Positions 49,090 through 60,829 are shown, numbered from the stretch's first letter. The stretch: 64,000 bases of DNA from Aulostomus chinensis (GCA_037954235.1 JBBMOA010000021.1:3371001-3435000), one strand, 5' to 3'. A program made the numbers and translations. The notes: generated from the letters alone by a model not told the origin.

Positions 49090-49375
49090 AATGTGCTCCT
49101 TCTCATCTAAGCTTGTGGTTGTGGGGTAATTGAGTTGCTCTGCCATCACAATGTAACTCATCAGCAACTCATTAATCCAGCGGCTGCCAGAGGAAGCAGC
49201 AGCAGCCACCGCCGTGTTCGAGTGCGATCAGTGTAATGGCACTGCACCTGCAGTTGGACGTGGAAAAACATCTCCGGACCCACTCCTGAGTCATTAATGA
49301 TGCACTCATGCATGAGTAAAATATTCATCAAAAACATGATACTATGCACTCGCTTTTGCATTCATAATTCAGATG
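49090..49375. other. Candidate conserved non-coding block with AP-1-type and palindromic words
   Basis: TGAGTCA at 49287-49293, the perfect palindrome ACTCATGCATGAGT at 49304-49317, and CATTAATGATG, CATTCATAATTCAGA and AACTCATTAATCC nearby. No repeat and no convincing frame. Confidence 0.25.
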
Positions 49376-50682
49376 GTCCAGTTAGAGAGATCATTTTCTG
49401 GTGCTCTAAGTCTTTCTCGCCTCCGCCCAGCGGGTGCCGAAGATCCAGAGGCTTCTGAAAAATGTTGGATGAATGAAAAATCCGATGTCATATTAGAGTT
49501 TACAAGAAGCCTCACAATGGATATTTTTCTTCTCAGACAATCCGACCTTGTGTTCTTTCACAACATCGTCTCATGAAAGAGTCATGTGATATCTTGCAAA
49601 AAAAAAAAGAAAAGAAAAGAAAAGGTTTTGCCCAATTATTCGTGCATAATCTTACAAATGTCCAACGACGGAACCCCTGCAGCGGGAACCTCGAGCAAAG
49701 CGCCAGACATTCCTTTTTCTTCTCAATGGAAAACGCAATAATTTGAGATAGTTGTTAGAACGCTGCGGTTGGGTCTAGGCACAGAAACAGCTTGGCTACA
49801 TCAAAAGCTGTACATATCCAAACGTGACGCTAAAGTCCCATATTTGCTGCCTGTGTTTTCTCTCTTGGCAACCAGCTGAAAACGTCCTGATTCCGTGCTA
49901 AAAAAATTGGTTTAATCACCAGAACGAAGGCAGCTAATGTCCCGATGCTACATGTGTCTTTCCCCACAGAAGCAGTTTCTGGGCAATGGCTGAAAATATC
50001 CCCAAATCCTGTTTTTGGCTGATGGATTTGAGGGTTAGATACACATTGTAATGAGTTACTTTTTGTAGGTAGAAGCATGGAGAGAGAATGAGAGCAGCTG
50101 TGCTATTGAGCCACTCCATATTTCTGTTCAATATTTCAGTCTGATGGGAGTAACTGTGTGCTTCACGTCGCCCCGGACTGTGCTCACACAAGCTGCTCTT
50201 TGTAGGAGGTTCTCTGACGTGATCAGCACCTCTCCGTTTATTGTGCTGATGCAGAACAATACACGTTGGTCCTGACGGCTCAAATTTACATTACACTACC
50301 TCCCTCTGACCTTCTGTAAATCCACAACTCCCGGCATCCTCATCCCTCTTGGTCACGTGTCATATTCTTCCCTCGGCAGAACGATTTATTTTTCATTTCA
50401 TCTGGACATTGCAAACCGAGCTAAATCCCCGGGGAGATTGCTGCCTGTCCCCGCCAAAAAAAAAGAAGAAGAAGAAGAAAAAAAACACACACACAACCTC
50501 AATTTCAGTGGCAGGAGAAGTTCCAAAGGGCGGCAGCCGTCTTCCAGCATAGTTAATTTGTGATCAAAACTGGGACTAAGTGCTGCACGCGTCCTGTCTG
50601 CTGTATCTGATTCAGTGTCAGTGACCATCAGCACTTTATTTTCTGATGTATTCAGTATGTGCTCTTATCTTGTTTGATGTGG

Positions 50683-50729
50683 CTGTGTATGTGTGTGTAT
50701 GTGTGTGTGTGTGTGGGGGGGGGGGGGGG
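50683..50729. repeat. TG repeat running into a G15 tract
   Basis: GTGTATGTGTGT-type repeat passing directly into fifteen G. Confidence 0.9.
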
Positions 50730-51777
50730 CTGCTTCCAAGAAAGGTTCTGCACCTGGGGTCTATAATTAGCTAGCTAGGCTGAGATAATGGAGGGTAACA
50801 ATTGATATCAGTGTGATACTGCTGGAGCAAAAAAAAAGAACGTGTGATTCACACTCAGACTCGTGTCTCGCTCCTCCTCTTTCTTCTTCTTCACCTGACA
50901 ATAATATGACACCAAAGTCAAATAGTCGTGTTGCAGTAGAGGTGGCAGTAATGGCTGGAAAAAGCTCTAGAGTGTCTGGTGTTGGCAGAGGTTACGTTTG
51001 TCTCTAATGTACTCGGCCAAAAACGATACGCCGCCGCCACATCAGTCACAGAATAACATCATTCAGCAGTCAATAATGCTTGAAAATATTCTTAATATTG
51101 AATGTCAGAGTCGTGATAAAGAGTGATCACCATTTATAGAAGCGACTGCACCTCAGGTAATGGATATGCAGACTGAAAATCTCTCCCTCTCCTCCACCTC
51201 CCCCCTCTTCTCTCCCTCACCACATTAATAATATTATACAAGTCTCCGCCCAGAATTGATTATCTTCTCACCTCTTTGCCTCCGGCCTTGTTACTCCTGA
51301 GACGTACAGCCGGCCACCTGCAGGATTTCTTCCTTGATCAACTGCAGGACCCCTTTGAACCCCCTTGCACGCCCTCATTTCACTGCTAACAATAATACCA
51401 GATGGCACTGGATCCCCAGAGACATTAAAAAAAAGAAAGGGAGAGCAGTGCAGGAAAGATTGCCTTTGTTAGCCCAATGCAATAGAAAATGAGCGGCTGT
51501 GTTGTTCGCCTCAACCCTGCAGCTAGATACGGTAGAGACCGTGGGAGCGGTGGGGCAAGAACCAGACTACGGGACATTCTCATGACCATCCCTTTACAGA
51601 AGGAGGAAACGAGCTATTAGCTTGCATGAATTCTCTTTCTTACGCTTCAAAATGCCTCCCGAGATGGACAGACCTGCAGAGGTGTTCTTGTTTAGTACTT
51701 CCTGCTGCTCCTGCTGCCTGCTCACGGAACTTGTGGCTACCAAGGGAGGCAGAGAAAAACAGAGGACGAAAACCCAA

Positions 51778-51800
51778 AGAGAGAGAGAGAGAGAGAGAGA
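51778..51800. repeat. GA microsatellite
   Basis: (GA)n of about 23 bp. Confidence 0.9.
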
Positions 51801-52004
51801 AGTCTTTCCAAAAGATGAGGCCACTTTTTAGCGTTTTGCTCCTCTATGACTGTAAGGGCTCCGTGGTTTTATTTATATCCATATATACAGTATATATAGT
51901 TTGTTAGATTGAAGTGGGGTGGGAGAAGCGAGTTCTACCTGTTGTGTTCTCTGGATTTACTGTGGAACGCTCTTGTCCTGAGTGGCTGATGGGGACGATC
52001 TGAG

Positions 52005-52395
52005 CAGATGATCTGTGTGTTCTGTTGCAGTCAGCTGTCATGCAGCAGCAGGAACCGTCCAACGCTGCTGCGACACTCACTGAAGCCACAGTTTTCCTTT
52101 TACCGTCCACATCCATGTGTGACACGTCCAGCTCCTCCCACTCTGCTAATTACCTGCAGGGCACTCACCTGTTTGCCGCCACGCTGTCGGGTCTCCGCCA
52201 GCTCTCGTGCTGGAACAGTGGTGGGTTCTTGCTGGGATTTCTCTCAAGCTTGTTCCAACCTGTGTTCCGCTCTGCCTCGCCATCACCTTGGCCGCTGCTT
52301 GTCCACCCTCCACTGCTCCAGTGTTTCCTCCGCCCACGCCGCTCAGCTAATCGGCCTCCCTCACATCTTTTGTGTGCAATAAATCTTCTTTAAGT
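52005..52395 (+). mobile_element. Possible LTR or retro-element tail ending in AATAAA
   Basis: GC- and pyrimidine-rich sequence with CTAATTACCTGCAGGGCA and ACTCACCTG leads to CAATAAATC near 52377. It contrasts with the AT-rich surroundings, and open frames of 122-124 codons run across it only because stops are rare in C-rich DNA. This could be an LTR remnant or simply unique sequence. Confidence 0.22.
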
Positions 52396-54127
52396 CACTA
52401 ACAAAACATTGGTGCAAAGCAGGTCTGGGAGAAATGGATCAGTATTTCTGTAGATGTGGGTCGCAAGTGGAGTGTTTTAGCCTGCAGTCAGAATGCACCA
52501 TCAGTGTGGCTGATGTGGCTGACAGGAGAGAGCGAAGCCTCCAACGCATATGTACCGAGGTGGTCGGTGTAGTTTCCTTGCCTGATTGATGTGCTACTCT
52601 CAGGGGTAACTTGGACTAACTTGTACACACGCGTTTATGTGATTGCACTCAGCTAACGGTCTAGCAAGCTGGCTAATGCAAGTCTGAGAGACAGGAGAGG
52701 CATCACAAAGGAATAAAAGTTTTTACTTTACGATAGTGATTCCTTGTGTCCTACGTCGAACAATCAAGTGAGTTGAAAAGTTGGTCAAATTTCAGCAGGG
52801 ACAGCTTGTAACATGACGCAGAAATCTGGGACTACCAAAAAGGAGGGCTGCTGCTCCAAACACCCTGACGCTTTCTTGGGAGGGACGAACAGTAACTGTT
52901 AAGGACAAACACAGCATGTCGTCAAGACTGATTGAAAGTCAGGTTTATCACAATTCATCACAGCTGACACAAAATCTGATATCTCCACAGAACTAAATCG
53001 TGGGGCTCCAGAGCTGCACTCCTGGGTGGTTCTGCAAGGAACCCCCTGGGAAATCCACTCCCTGGCCCTGTGTGACCCACCTGGTCCTCTAGCTTAGCCA
53101 AACAGACGCTGAATCTGACGACGCCACATACGGATCAGCGTGGGAAGTCTTGTATATTGGCTCGACTATTTCCAACATGGCCAACAGTTGGTTTTTGGGA
53201 GGGGGGGGTTTGGCTAAATTGTGCATCGAAGGACGTTTGCATTAAGTGGATGACCATTGGTGGTTACGCAAATTAGCATATTTAGGCCGAACTATATACT
53301 ATATACTTGCTGTATCCATCATGTGGTCAGATCAAATGAGAGTGAGCAGGATCTTGACAATGATTCGGTTGCTCTCCAGCTTTAGTGGAGGCGTAAGGAG
53401 GGTGATGCTTTCCCCTGCAGCATTGGTGCCGCATCACTCGAAGACCTCAGAGTGAGGAACACCCTGCAATGAGGACAATGAGTCTGACAGTGGGATCAAA
53501 TGAAGTAGACAAGGGAGGGAGAGAGAGAGAGCGAGGGGTAGAGGACGAGAGATAATAGCAGACACAGCGACAGGAAATCCAAGTGCTGTGTGTGTGTGAG
53601 TCATAGGCCAGAGCATGTAGGTCGTCTGCTTGCTCTTTTAGCTTCCTTTAGAAAACAAGCTGAGGAAATGAGAAGGAAACGGTAAATAGAGAGAGAGAAG
53701 GAGAGGAAGTGATGGCGTAGGGTGCATGCAGGTGACAAGCTGCCACGGGAGAGAGGAACAGGGCTGCAGCGCTGCTCCGCGGGGCGAGAGGCCTTATCTG
53801 ACACCGCAGCAGCAGTATGGGAGCTGACAGGTTGAGAAAAGGAAAAAAAAAAAAGCGGGCTGAGAAGAAAGGGAGGAAGGTTTCCTGCAGAGGACAAGTC
53901 CAACAATTCTGACATGACACCTTCAAAAGCTAATTTAATGCAGCAGTAGAAATGATGGGTCTTTTCTGCTCTTCAGTGTGACGCTTCACGTGGCGACACT
54001 GATGTTATTATGGAAACGTGCAAAGCTCACAGCTGGAATTTTTGTGCAATATTTTATTGTTGAAAGGTTTTTAGATACAGAGCTGTCAGGATTAGATGTT
54101 ACACACCACTGCCCTGGTAGGGCGACC

Positions 54128-54157
54128 GTGTGTGTGTGCGTGTGTGTGTGTGTGTGA
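54128..54157. repeat. TG microsatellite
   Basis: (TG)n of about 30 bp with one CG interruption. Confidence 0.9.
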
Positions 54158-54678
54158 GTGAGAGGCACTCTGGACAACGTACTTGCAAGTAAATTCACTT
54201 TTAAGGACATTCTGCATGTCATGGTGACGCGTTTTTAGTTTTCTCTGCGTGACTTGAACAGGTGGCGTATCCTGTGCCTGCACAGTGACGTCATCGGTGT
54301 CAGTAATTTCCAACATGGCGATCAAGCAACAAGTGATCTCCTTTCACAACTCAACAGTGCACTCAAGCGTGTTTCTGAAGACATTTGAGGAGAGGGAAAA
54401 AATAAAGTGACGCACAACAACAATCTCAGTTCTTATCTGAGAAGTTTCACATTTGTTGAAAATGTCCTGATGTTCATTACAACACCAGCTTTTACCGGTG
54501 AAACACGGTGGAAAATGTGCCCATGTCTCAATAGTTACTAGAACCCGTTGAGAACCATTGGGGGAAGGGGTGGGTGGACAAAGGGTTCATTCCCAGTTTA
54601 ATGTTTTCATTTCTGCATTTATTTATGGTCAAAAAGCTCCTCGTTACAGCTCTCCAGGTCATGAGTCCTGACACTGTG

Positions 54679-54740
54679 CTGAGCTAGCAGCCTGAGCTAG
54701 CAGCCTGAGCTAGCAGCCTGAGCTAGCAGCCTGAGCTAGC
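54679..54740. repeat. 13-bp tandem repeat, 4.8 copies
   Basis: The unit CTGAGCTAGCAGC is repeated four times exactly, plus a 10-base partial copy. It directly abuts the 3' end of the SINE at 54745-55002. Confidence 0.95.
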
Positions 54741-54744
54741 CGCC

Positions 54745-55002
54745 CATCCATCCATTCACTTTCTGTACCACTTATCTGTTAAAGGTCACAGGGGGTGGAG
54801 CCTATCCCAGTTGACATTGGGTGAGAGGCGGAGTTCACCCTGGATGGGTCGCCACTCCATCCCAGGGCCATCGGGAGCAATTAGGGGTTCAGTATCTCGC
54901 CCAAGGACACTTGGTCATGGTCAACATGTGAAGTGAGGATCGAACCAGCGACCCTTTGGTTGCTAAACGGCCACTCAACCTCCGAGTCACGCTGCCTCGG
55001 CA
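54745..55002 (-). mobile_element. Second tRNA-derived SINE type with V-SINE-like tail
   Basis: On the minus strand the head carries an A-box-like GTGACTCGGAGGTTGAGTGG and a B box CTGGTTCGATCC. It continues with CATGTTGACCATGACC and AAGTGTCCTTGGGCGAGATA, typical of another common teleost tRNA-derived SINE. Its 3' part (CAGGGTGAACTCCGCC, CTGGGATAGGCTCCACC, GGATGGATGG) is the same tail as in the V-SINE copies at 27.3 and 41.7 kb. Two different heads thus share one tail. A possible duplication CCTSAGCTAG flanks it, but the left side lies in a tandem repeat. Confidence 0.72.
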
Positions 55003-56189
55003 CCCTCAGCTAGTGCCCTGAAAGCTCACTCTCCTGTGGTGTGTGACTCTCACCAATAAAGGGTGCAGGGGCAGCCACAAACTAGATGAAGCCCTTGTGA
55101 TGCGTCAAGGGGCATTAGATCTGAACGGCTCCTTGAGTCACGGGACTCACAGTGACCGGGTTGTCTTATTTTAGAGCTTCTGCGTTGTTCAGCGCATCAG
55201 AGGTTGAAAAACATTTGCACAAGAACTGAAAAAGCCAGTTCATGGTCACATGGCTCCTTGGAGCGATTGCGGAGTTATTCATGTGCCCTCTGATGAGACC
55301 AGGCTGTTGAGGAAGCAGCTGCGGCAACAATTCTCCAAGTTTTTTTCCTCACATTGATGACCTCTGGCGATTTCGCCAGACCGTACCATCCGCCTGCTCT
55401 GCTGTGAATTAATGAAGGAATCACAAACTGAGGGTGTTGCTTAATCAGATCCCTCATTAAAGTGGGCCTCCTCTCTGTGGACAATCTTCATGTCAATCCC
55501 TTCTCCCCCTCATTTCATCATCTCTTCCTCTCTCCTACCGTCACCTTGAAGCTGTGGAGGTGGCGTGTTCCTGGGGGAGGAAGGATGGAGGCTAATGAGT
55601 TGGACCACAGGGGTCACAGCCCCACTGTCACCTCTTCTCATGCGTGGTAATGAGCTGAGGTCAACGGAGGGGAGGCGCCAAGACCAAACCAGCAGAACAA
55701 CACTGGTGCTGTTGCAGCGTCGACGCTCCCTTGCAAAGCTCATTAACTGGGCTTCAACCCCAGCCTTAACATCCACGCCGAACCGGAGTGAGGGGCCCTC
55801 TTTAATTAGCGTAACTGTTGGTGCTGTGAAGCAACACGAGAATACCAGGAACTTTGGTTCAGTCACAATTTCTCAAAGATTGTTTGCTTCAATTTTCCTG
55901 TTTAAAAGTGAGTTTCTTTTCCCAGCTGGTTGTGGAAATGTGATTTTTTTCTGATGAAATGAAGTTGAGAAAGGAAGCAGTGTTGCTGCACTGGGTTTTT
56001 GGAAAGGCATCAACAAAAAGGGGCATTACTCCTCACTGTGCTAGCCTGCCTGCAGCTCCAGGAAGTTTATAGTTTATTTGGTCTTTTTTTCAACAAAAAA
56101 AATTGGCCTGGTAGCTGAAAGGTCACAGACTGACAGAATAAATCAAGATGGGCGTGTCCCCCACGCCATCGTCACGAGACGCTCTGAAT

Positions 56190-56753
56190 CAGGGGTGTTC
56201 AACTGAAATCCAAAGAGGTCCAATTACTAAAACCTCCTCCCACCATAGGTCTGAATCTTATATTGTCACTCTAAAGAGTGTACCTTGATGACAGGAAAGG
56301 CAGCGATGTACGTACACTTTCATTTACAGTCAAATTTCAAGTGTTTTCAAAGTGATATGCATCCTGATAAGTCTGAACTTGTGTGGCACTTGAATGGGGA
56401 AGGGTAGACTCCAGGACTGTTTCCAGGGTCCACCTGTCATACTGGGCTTCCAGCGCCATCATTTCACTTGGCCTCACTGGATATCTGCGGGCGCCTCTCC
56501 TCAAACCACCCGTATTTGGTCTTGACGCTTAACGTTGCCACGATTATGAACCCCACAGTTGCGCAGCACGTAGATTAGACATCTCCTCTTCCTCGCTATT
56601 CCCTGTTTCTGAAAGGTAAACAATCGATTTGACTGGCTTGGCTATTGGTGACGCTCCTGTCGTATTCACTAGATTAGCTGTGCATGCACAAATGAGTTTT
56701 TTAACGGGTCTGGTCAGAACCATCATGAGGTCAGGAACATTTGGAGACGCCTG
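56190..56753. mobile_element. hAT-like element, 564 bp
   Basis: The left end CAGGGGTGTTCAA and the inverted right end CAGGCGTCTCCAA agree at 10 of 13. The flanking octamers CTCTGAAT (56182-56189) and CTCTAGAT (56754-56761) agree at 6 of 8, in keeping with an aged 8-bp hAT target duplication. An 80-codon minus-strand open frame inside (56544-56786) overruns the right end and matches no domain I know. Confidence 0.6.
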
Positions 56754-57880
56754 CTCTAGATGGTGTCCTCCCCCTTGTCCAGTCAAGAGCGTTGGTGTTG
56801 ATACATCCTGGAATCTGTGAACCGCTGAACTCGAGCAGCAGCGGATTGAAGCTCAGAGATTTCAGCCTCCATCTTAACCGGATTAAATCCCTCCAGGATG
56901 TTGACAAACTCTGATCGGAGTCATTTCTTATCGTTCACATCCGACTCGTGCGGCGAAATTATCATCGTTCTCATCCAAATTCCTCCTCAGGTTGAAAGGT
57001 GCCAGACTTTAAATGAGGGGACCACCGTTGAATTTGCATCGATTCAAGGTTTCCTTGTTTAGAAATGATGGAAAAAACATCATTGTTACTGCTGAAGATG
57101 TGAAAAACATCAGTTGTCCTGGTCGCCCGACACTGGTGATTTGTTATTTGATTGTTAGCATTATTACTATGATTATTATTGTTATTACTGGACTTGAACC
57201 TTCGTACCTCTCTTGGTATTTTCTGTATCCTCTATTTACTCACATACTTTTTCTTAGTATTACTTTAACAAAAAGCAGTGTATCAACCATCAAATGTTAC
57301 ATTTTTGAATTTGTAAATGAAAGCGCGCTTCTACTCCACGCTTCTGGGAAATAAAGACACCATAAAAATCTTTTAAAAAATTAGCAACGCCGACTCTTCT
57401 CGAGTTGATCACACGCTTCTGTAATGACATTAAAAGTTCCCCATCCCGTGATTGTGCGTCCACCTTGTATGTGAGTCCGTCACATAAACCCAGTGGAACA
57501 GACACAAACATGGCCGACTGCTGCCTCGTTGGTTCAGTGGTTCTAACAGGTTGATGCCAATAATCAGCTGATTAATCAATCCCTTGCTACGCTAAGAATT
57601 AACAGCAGTAAAAGCTTTGGTGCAGAAAAAGAGACCAGAAAGCAGCGATTTATCTTCCCGTTCCTTTTTTTTCCTTCTACCTTTAAACTCCATCTGTCAT
57701 TGATAGATAATGTTGTTTTACCACCCAGCTTCAGTATGAAAAGTGGCACCAGGAACACAGGAGACCACATTCCTCACGCCTTTCTTCTCCTCCAGCTGCA
57801 CATTTCTCCACAGATGGAATTAAATTATGCAGCGAAAAGTGTCAGGTTATAATGTTCGTGGAGAGAGGGGGTGTATAGGG

Positions 57881-57903
57881 CTCCCTCCCTCCCTCCCTCC
57901 CTC
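57881..57903. repeat. CTCC tetranucleotide repeat
   Basis: (CTCC)n of about 23 bp. Confidence 0.85.
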
Positions 57904-58006
57904 TTTATCATCCTGTGATGGGAGTCACACTTTGCAGTTGGGCCTAGAAAACCATCTTGGAAATGTATTTGACACAGTGATGAACTAAATTTACCACATC
58001 ATCAAC

Positions 58007-58009
<3 letters not shown>

Positions 58010-58041
<32 letters not shown>

Positions 58042-58050
58042 AGAGAGAGA
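58010..58050. repeat. A29 tract followed by GA repeat
   Basis: Twenty-nine A followed by (GA)5-6. No retrotransposed gene body was recognised on the 5' side, so it is not called a processed-transcript tail. Confidence 0.9.
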
Positions 58051-59239
58051 AAAATCTCCCCTGAGCACACGAAGCGAGATGAGAGCCGGCCTCGCAACCT
58101 CTGCCCATCTCCCCCTGATCTCGCTCTGTGCTTGCGTGAGTGTTTCCCACACCGGCGTATTATTATTAGCCAACATGATACGATATATTTCTCATTTCAA
58201 AGACAGTGGCACACGGGAAACCATCAGATGATCCACACTCTGTAAATATGAAATTTAAATTACTTTTTTTCCCCTCCTATCAGCAAAGCCCCGCCAGAGG
58301 ACAGGACGTGGCTCAGAGAGCCCCGGAACCAGCGTGAGTGGGTTTCACGCCACTGAAAAGTTGAAGAACAATTGCAAGATGACAGAGCGATTATTTCCTA
58401 AATGTCATGTTTCCCTGAATGAGTCACAGCGGCGACTCTTCCTCCCACACGATGGCGACTGATAACGCCGTGCAAAATCTCAGTCCCGGAGCACATTTGC
58501 ATTCTAATAAGCCACAACTCTCCCGTTCTTTCTCTTTAAAAAAAAAAAAAAAGGGGGAAGTTTTTAGACAGAAAACAAATTGCATTTCAGCGGAGACAGA
58601 GAGTTGATAATCTGAGCATTCAGAACAAGTCGTTCAGCCGCAGGAACTGACGTTTCATTTCATACTCCACTGGTGGCTCACAGCCGCGTTCGCCACTGTG
58701 CTGCACGCCTCACAGACGTGCACGGCTGTACGTGCACGCCTCCACATGCACTGTATTCTACAGCAAGAGCATCATAGCAAACAGCGGCTTAAGCTCTCAG
58801 AGTCACACTGGCAGACCGGCGCCGCATCTCTCCGCTGCCTGAGGACGACGTGACGCACCGTTGACAAACCATTACAGCAGATTATTTCAAGGCCGCTGAC
58901 CCGGTTACACCTCACTCCAGGGGCCTGACATCTAGAACTCAGACATTAAGAAATGGAAGTTCACACCATACACATGGAGTCCCAAGGTCACGTGACTTGG
59001 TTCTATTCAAAAAGGGCTGTAAAATGCAATGAAATAAAAAAAAAATCCCATTTTGGTTTGGAGTTACTCGGTAACGGGGGTGTTGTGAAATTTCATAACA
59101 CGAAATTTCGCAAAATAAAAAAAATGATGAAATTCAAAGTGGCATGAAATAAAAATCAATGGATTACCAAAAAACAATGCGAAGCGGCGCACCGCGAACG
59201 CCGATGATTTTTGACCCTCTCGCCTCCTGTATGCACACA

Positions 59240-59260
59240 GAAGAAGAAGAAGAAGAAGAA
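59240..59260. repeat. GAA trinucleotide repeat, 7 units
   Basis: (AGA)7, within a stretch that may itself be a decayed hAT-like element (59072-59467). Confidence 0.9.
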
Positions 59261-59640
59261 CACTGGAGCAACGCCATAGAGCAAAGAGCGCTTTATTTTG
59301 TCCTGACGCAGCAAAAACTTGTATTTCTGCATATTAAGGAAGGAAAAAAAAAGATTTTTGCATTTCTGATTTTTGATTTTCGTTCATCTTTATTTCCTAT
59401 CGTGAGTATTTTGTATGCTGAGCGCTGTTTCCTATTTCGTATTAGTAGTTGACTATTTCGTTGCACCCCAAGTAACAGCACATAGAAGCAATGAAGTGTT
59501 TGCAGAACATACAGGAGGCAGTCAAGCAATAAAAAGAGATGCACCTTAATTTTTCTAGTGTAGCAATAATACCTTGAATTAATGTGGCGTCACCAGGTCG
59601 CAGGATGTATGGAACCTGTTAAAAATTTAATTTCAGAGGC

Positions 59641-59715
59641 GACAGTGACCTTTGACCTTCAAATGCTGAAGTCCCAGTGTGCACTTGAGACAAATTTGAA
59701 GCAGTTGTTCCAGCG
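59641..59715 (-). repeat. Dispersed repeat D, partial unit, inverted
   Basis: On the minus strand: TTCAAATTTGTCTCAAG, CACACTGGGACTTCAGCA, then AAGGTCAAAGGTCACTG. The last contains a perfect AGGTCA-A-AGGTCA direct repeat (plus-strand coordinates 59646-59659). The order matches the units at 11.6 kb. Confidence 0.65.
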
Positions 59716-60582
59716 ATACCGTGGCGGACATACAGATGTCACATCACCATGACAACAACAGAAGATTGTAGAGGTTTCCCACCATTCAGTTCACAGAAAA
59801 CTAACATTGGTAGCCTGGGCATCCGTCTGGTTTCTCCTCTGACAGAAACTCCAGAAAACTGAGTTCAAAAACAATCAGCAATCAGTCAGAGAACACCGAG
59901 CATCCTGATTAAGAACTCCTCTGAACACCCGGGCTGGGGCGCAGCTGCTGAACCAGCTTTTCGCCCCCGCACATCAGAATGCATCAGTAATTCGTTTGTT
60001 TTGAAAGACAGACTATTTCCAGAAGTGTTTGTGAACGGAGCGGTGGTTTATCAACGATAAAAGGAGATGATATGCACCTCCTGGCCTTCTGGTGCGTGCT
60101 GTTCGTCCTGTCACAGGCATTGTACTGATAACAGCTGATAACGTGCCCTTTTAAAGGCCTGATAACATCCGCAGCAGGTGGATTAGACATCTTCCCAGGC
60201 CTGTTTGGATGTGGACAGATTGGGCCTGATTGGCAGCCTTCTCCTGCCGAGCCTGTTACAGCACAACCCGTCGCCGTATGGATTTTGGTAACCTCCTGTA
60301 ACCTCCCACATCGCACGTGGATGATTTTTGTACTTTTTTTCTTTTTTTTTTAGACTGAACTTTCCTCCCCCTCAGCGCCGGAGTAGCAGGCTGCTGTCTG
60401 GTATTGCTTTGTGCCAAATTAGATTTTCAGTATGAAATATGCATTTGCATAGATTGATAAAAGATTTCTTTAAATCAGTTCAAAGCATCTCTTCTCGCTT
60501 CTCTTCTCCTGCTCTTTCTGGCTTAATTTGAAATAACTTTTGAGCTTCTGTTTAGAAAAGAGTTATTTATTTTGCTGGTCTT

Positions 60583-60825
60583 GTTATTTCACCCAAGTGT
60601 CACTCGGTCATCAAGCCACTTGCTTTTGGATGGTTTCTTGAGTTTGTGACAGCGGCTGTTTTTGTTGCTAATCTTCGGTCTCCATTCGCTTCCAGCAGCC
60701 AGGAGGTGGCTCGTGTTGTCTTGAGGAAGAAGTCATGGGGTCGCAGAAAATATCTTGAATTCAAGACATCTAAGGATGAGTAACTGATAAACAAATTATA
60801 ATTTTTGGGTGAAGTATCATTTTAG
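60583..60825. mobile_element. Common teleost MITE (TTCACCCAA-ended), degenerate
   Basis: The left end TTATTTCACCCAAGTG is followed by CACTCGGTCATC. The right end has GGATGAGTAACTGATAA, then AATTTTTGGGTGAAGTATC. These match the remembered pattern of a very abundant fish MITE (TAGTTCACCCAAAAATG ... TTTTTGGGTGAACTA). Inner ends TTCACCCAA and TTGGGTGAA are inverted repeats. The interior does not code. Confidence 0.55.
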
Positions 60826-60829
60826 AAGC

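Larger units (their letters stand above)
47320..54675. other. No gene recognised; many simple repeats
   Basis: It holds a hexanucleotide repeat, G and C homopolymers, a GA repeat, a TG repeat and A/G-rich runs (49593-49627, 50455-50482). The longest frame (48228-48635, 135 codons) crosses a C15 run and is not believable as a gene. Confidence 0.6.
55005..60580. other. No gene recognised apart from hAT-like elements and repeat D
   Basis: Frames of at most 129 codons. The 58630-58905 interval has more CpG than its surroundings, but it is short and no promoter is identifiable. Confidence 0.55.

Noticed and set aside
57185..57215. GGTTCAAGTCC word (B-box-like) on the minus strand
   Set aside because: No A box or cloverleaf around it; a chance match.
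57990..58050. A29 tract as a processed pseudogene tail
   Set aside because: No gene body recognised upstream on the plus strand and no target duplications.
58630..58905. CpG-enriched interval, possible promoter
   Set aside because: Short, moderate CpG content, with no gene, TATA box or transcript evidence beside it.
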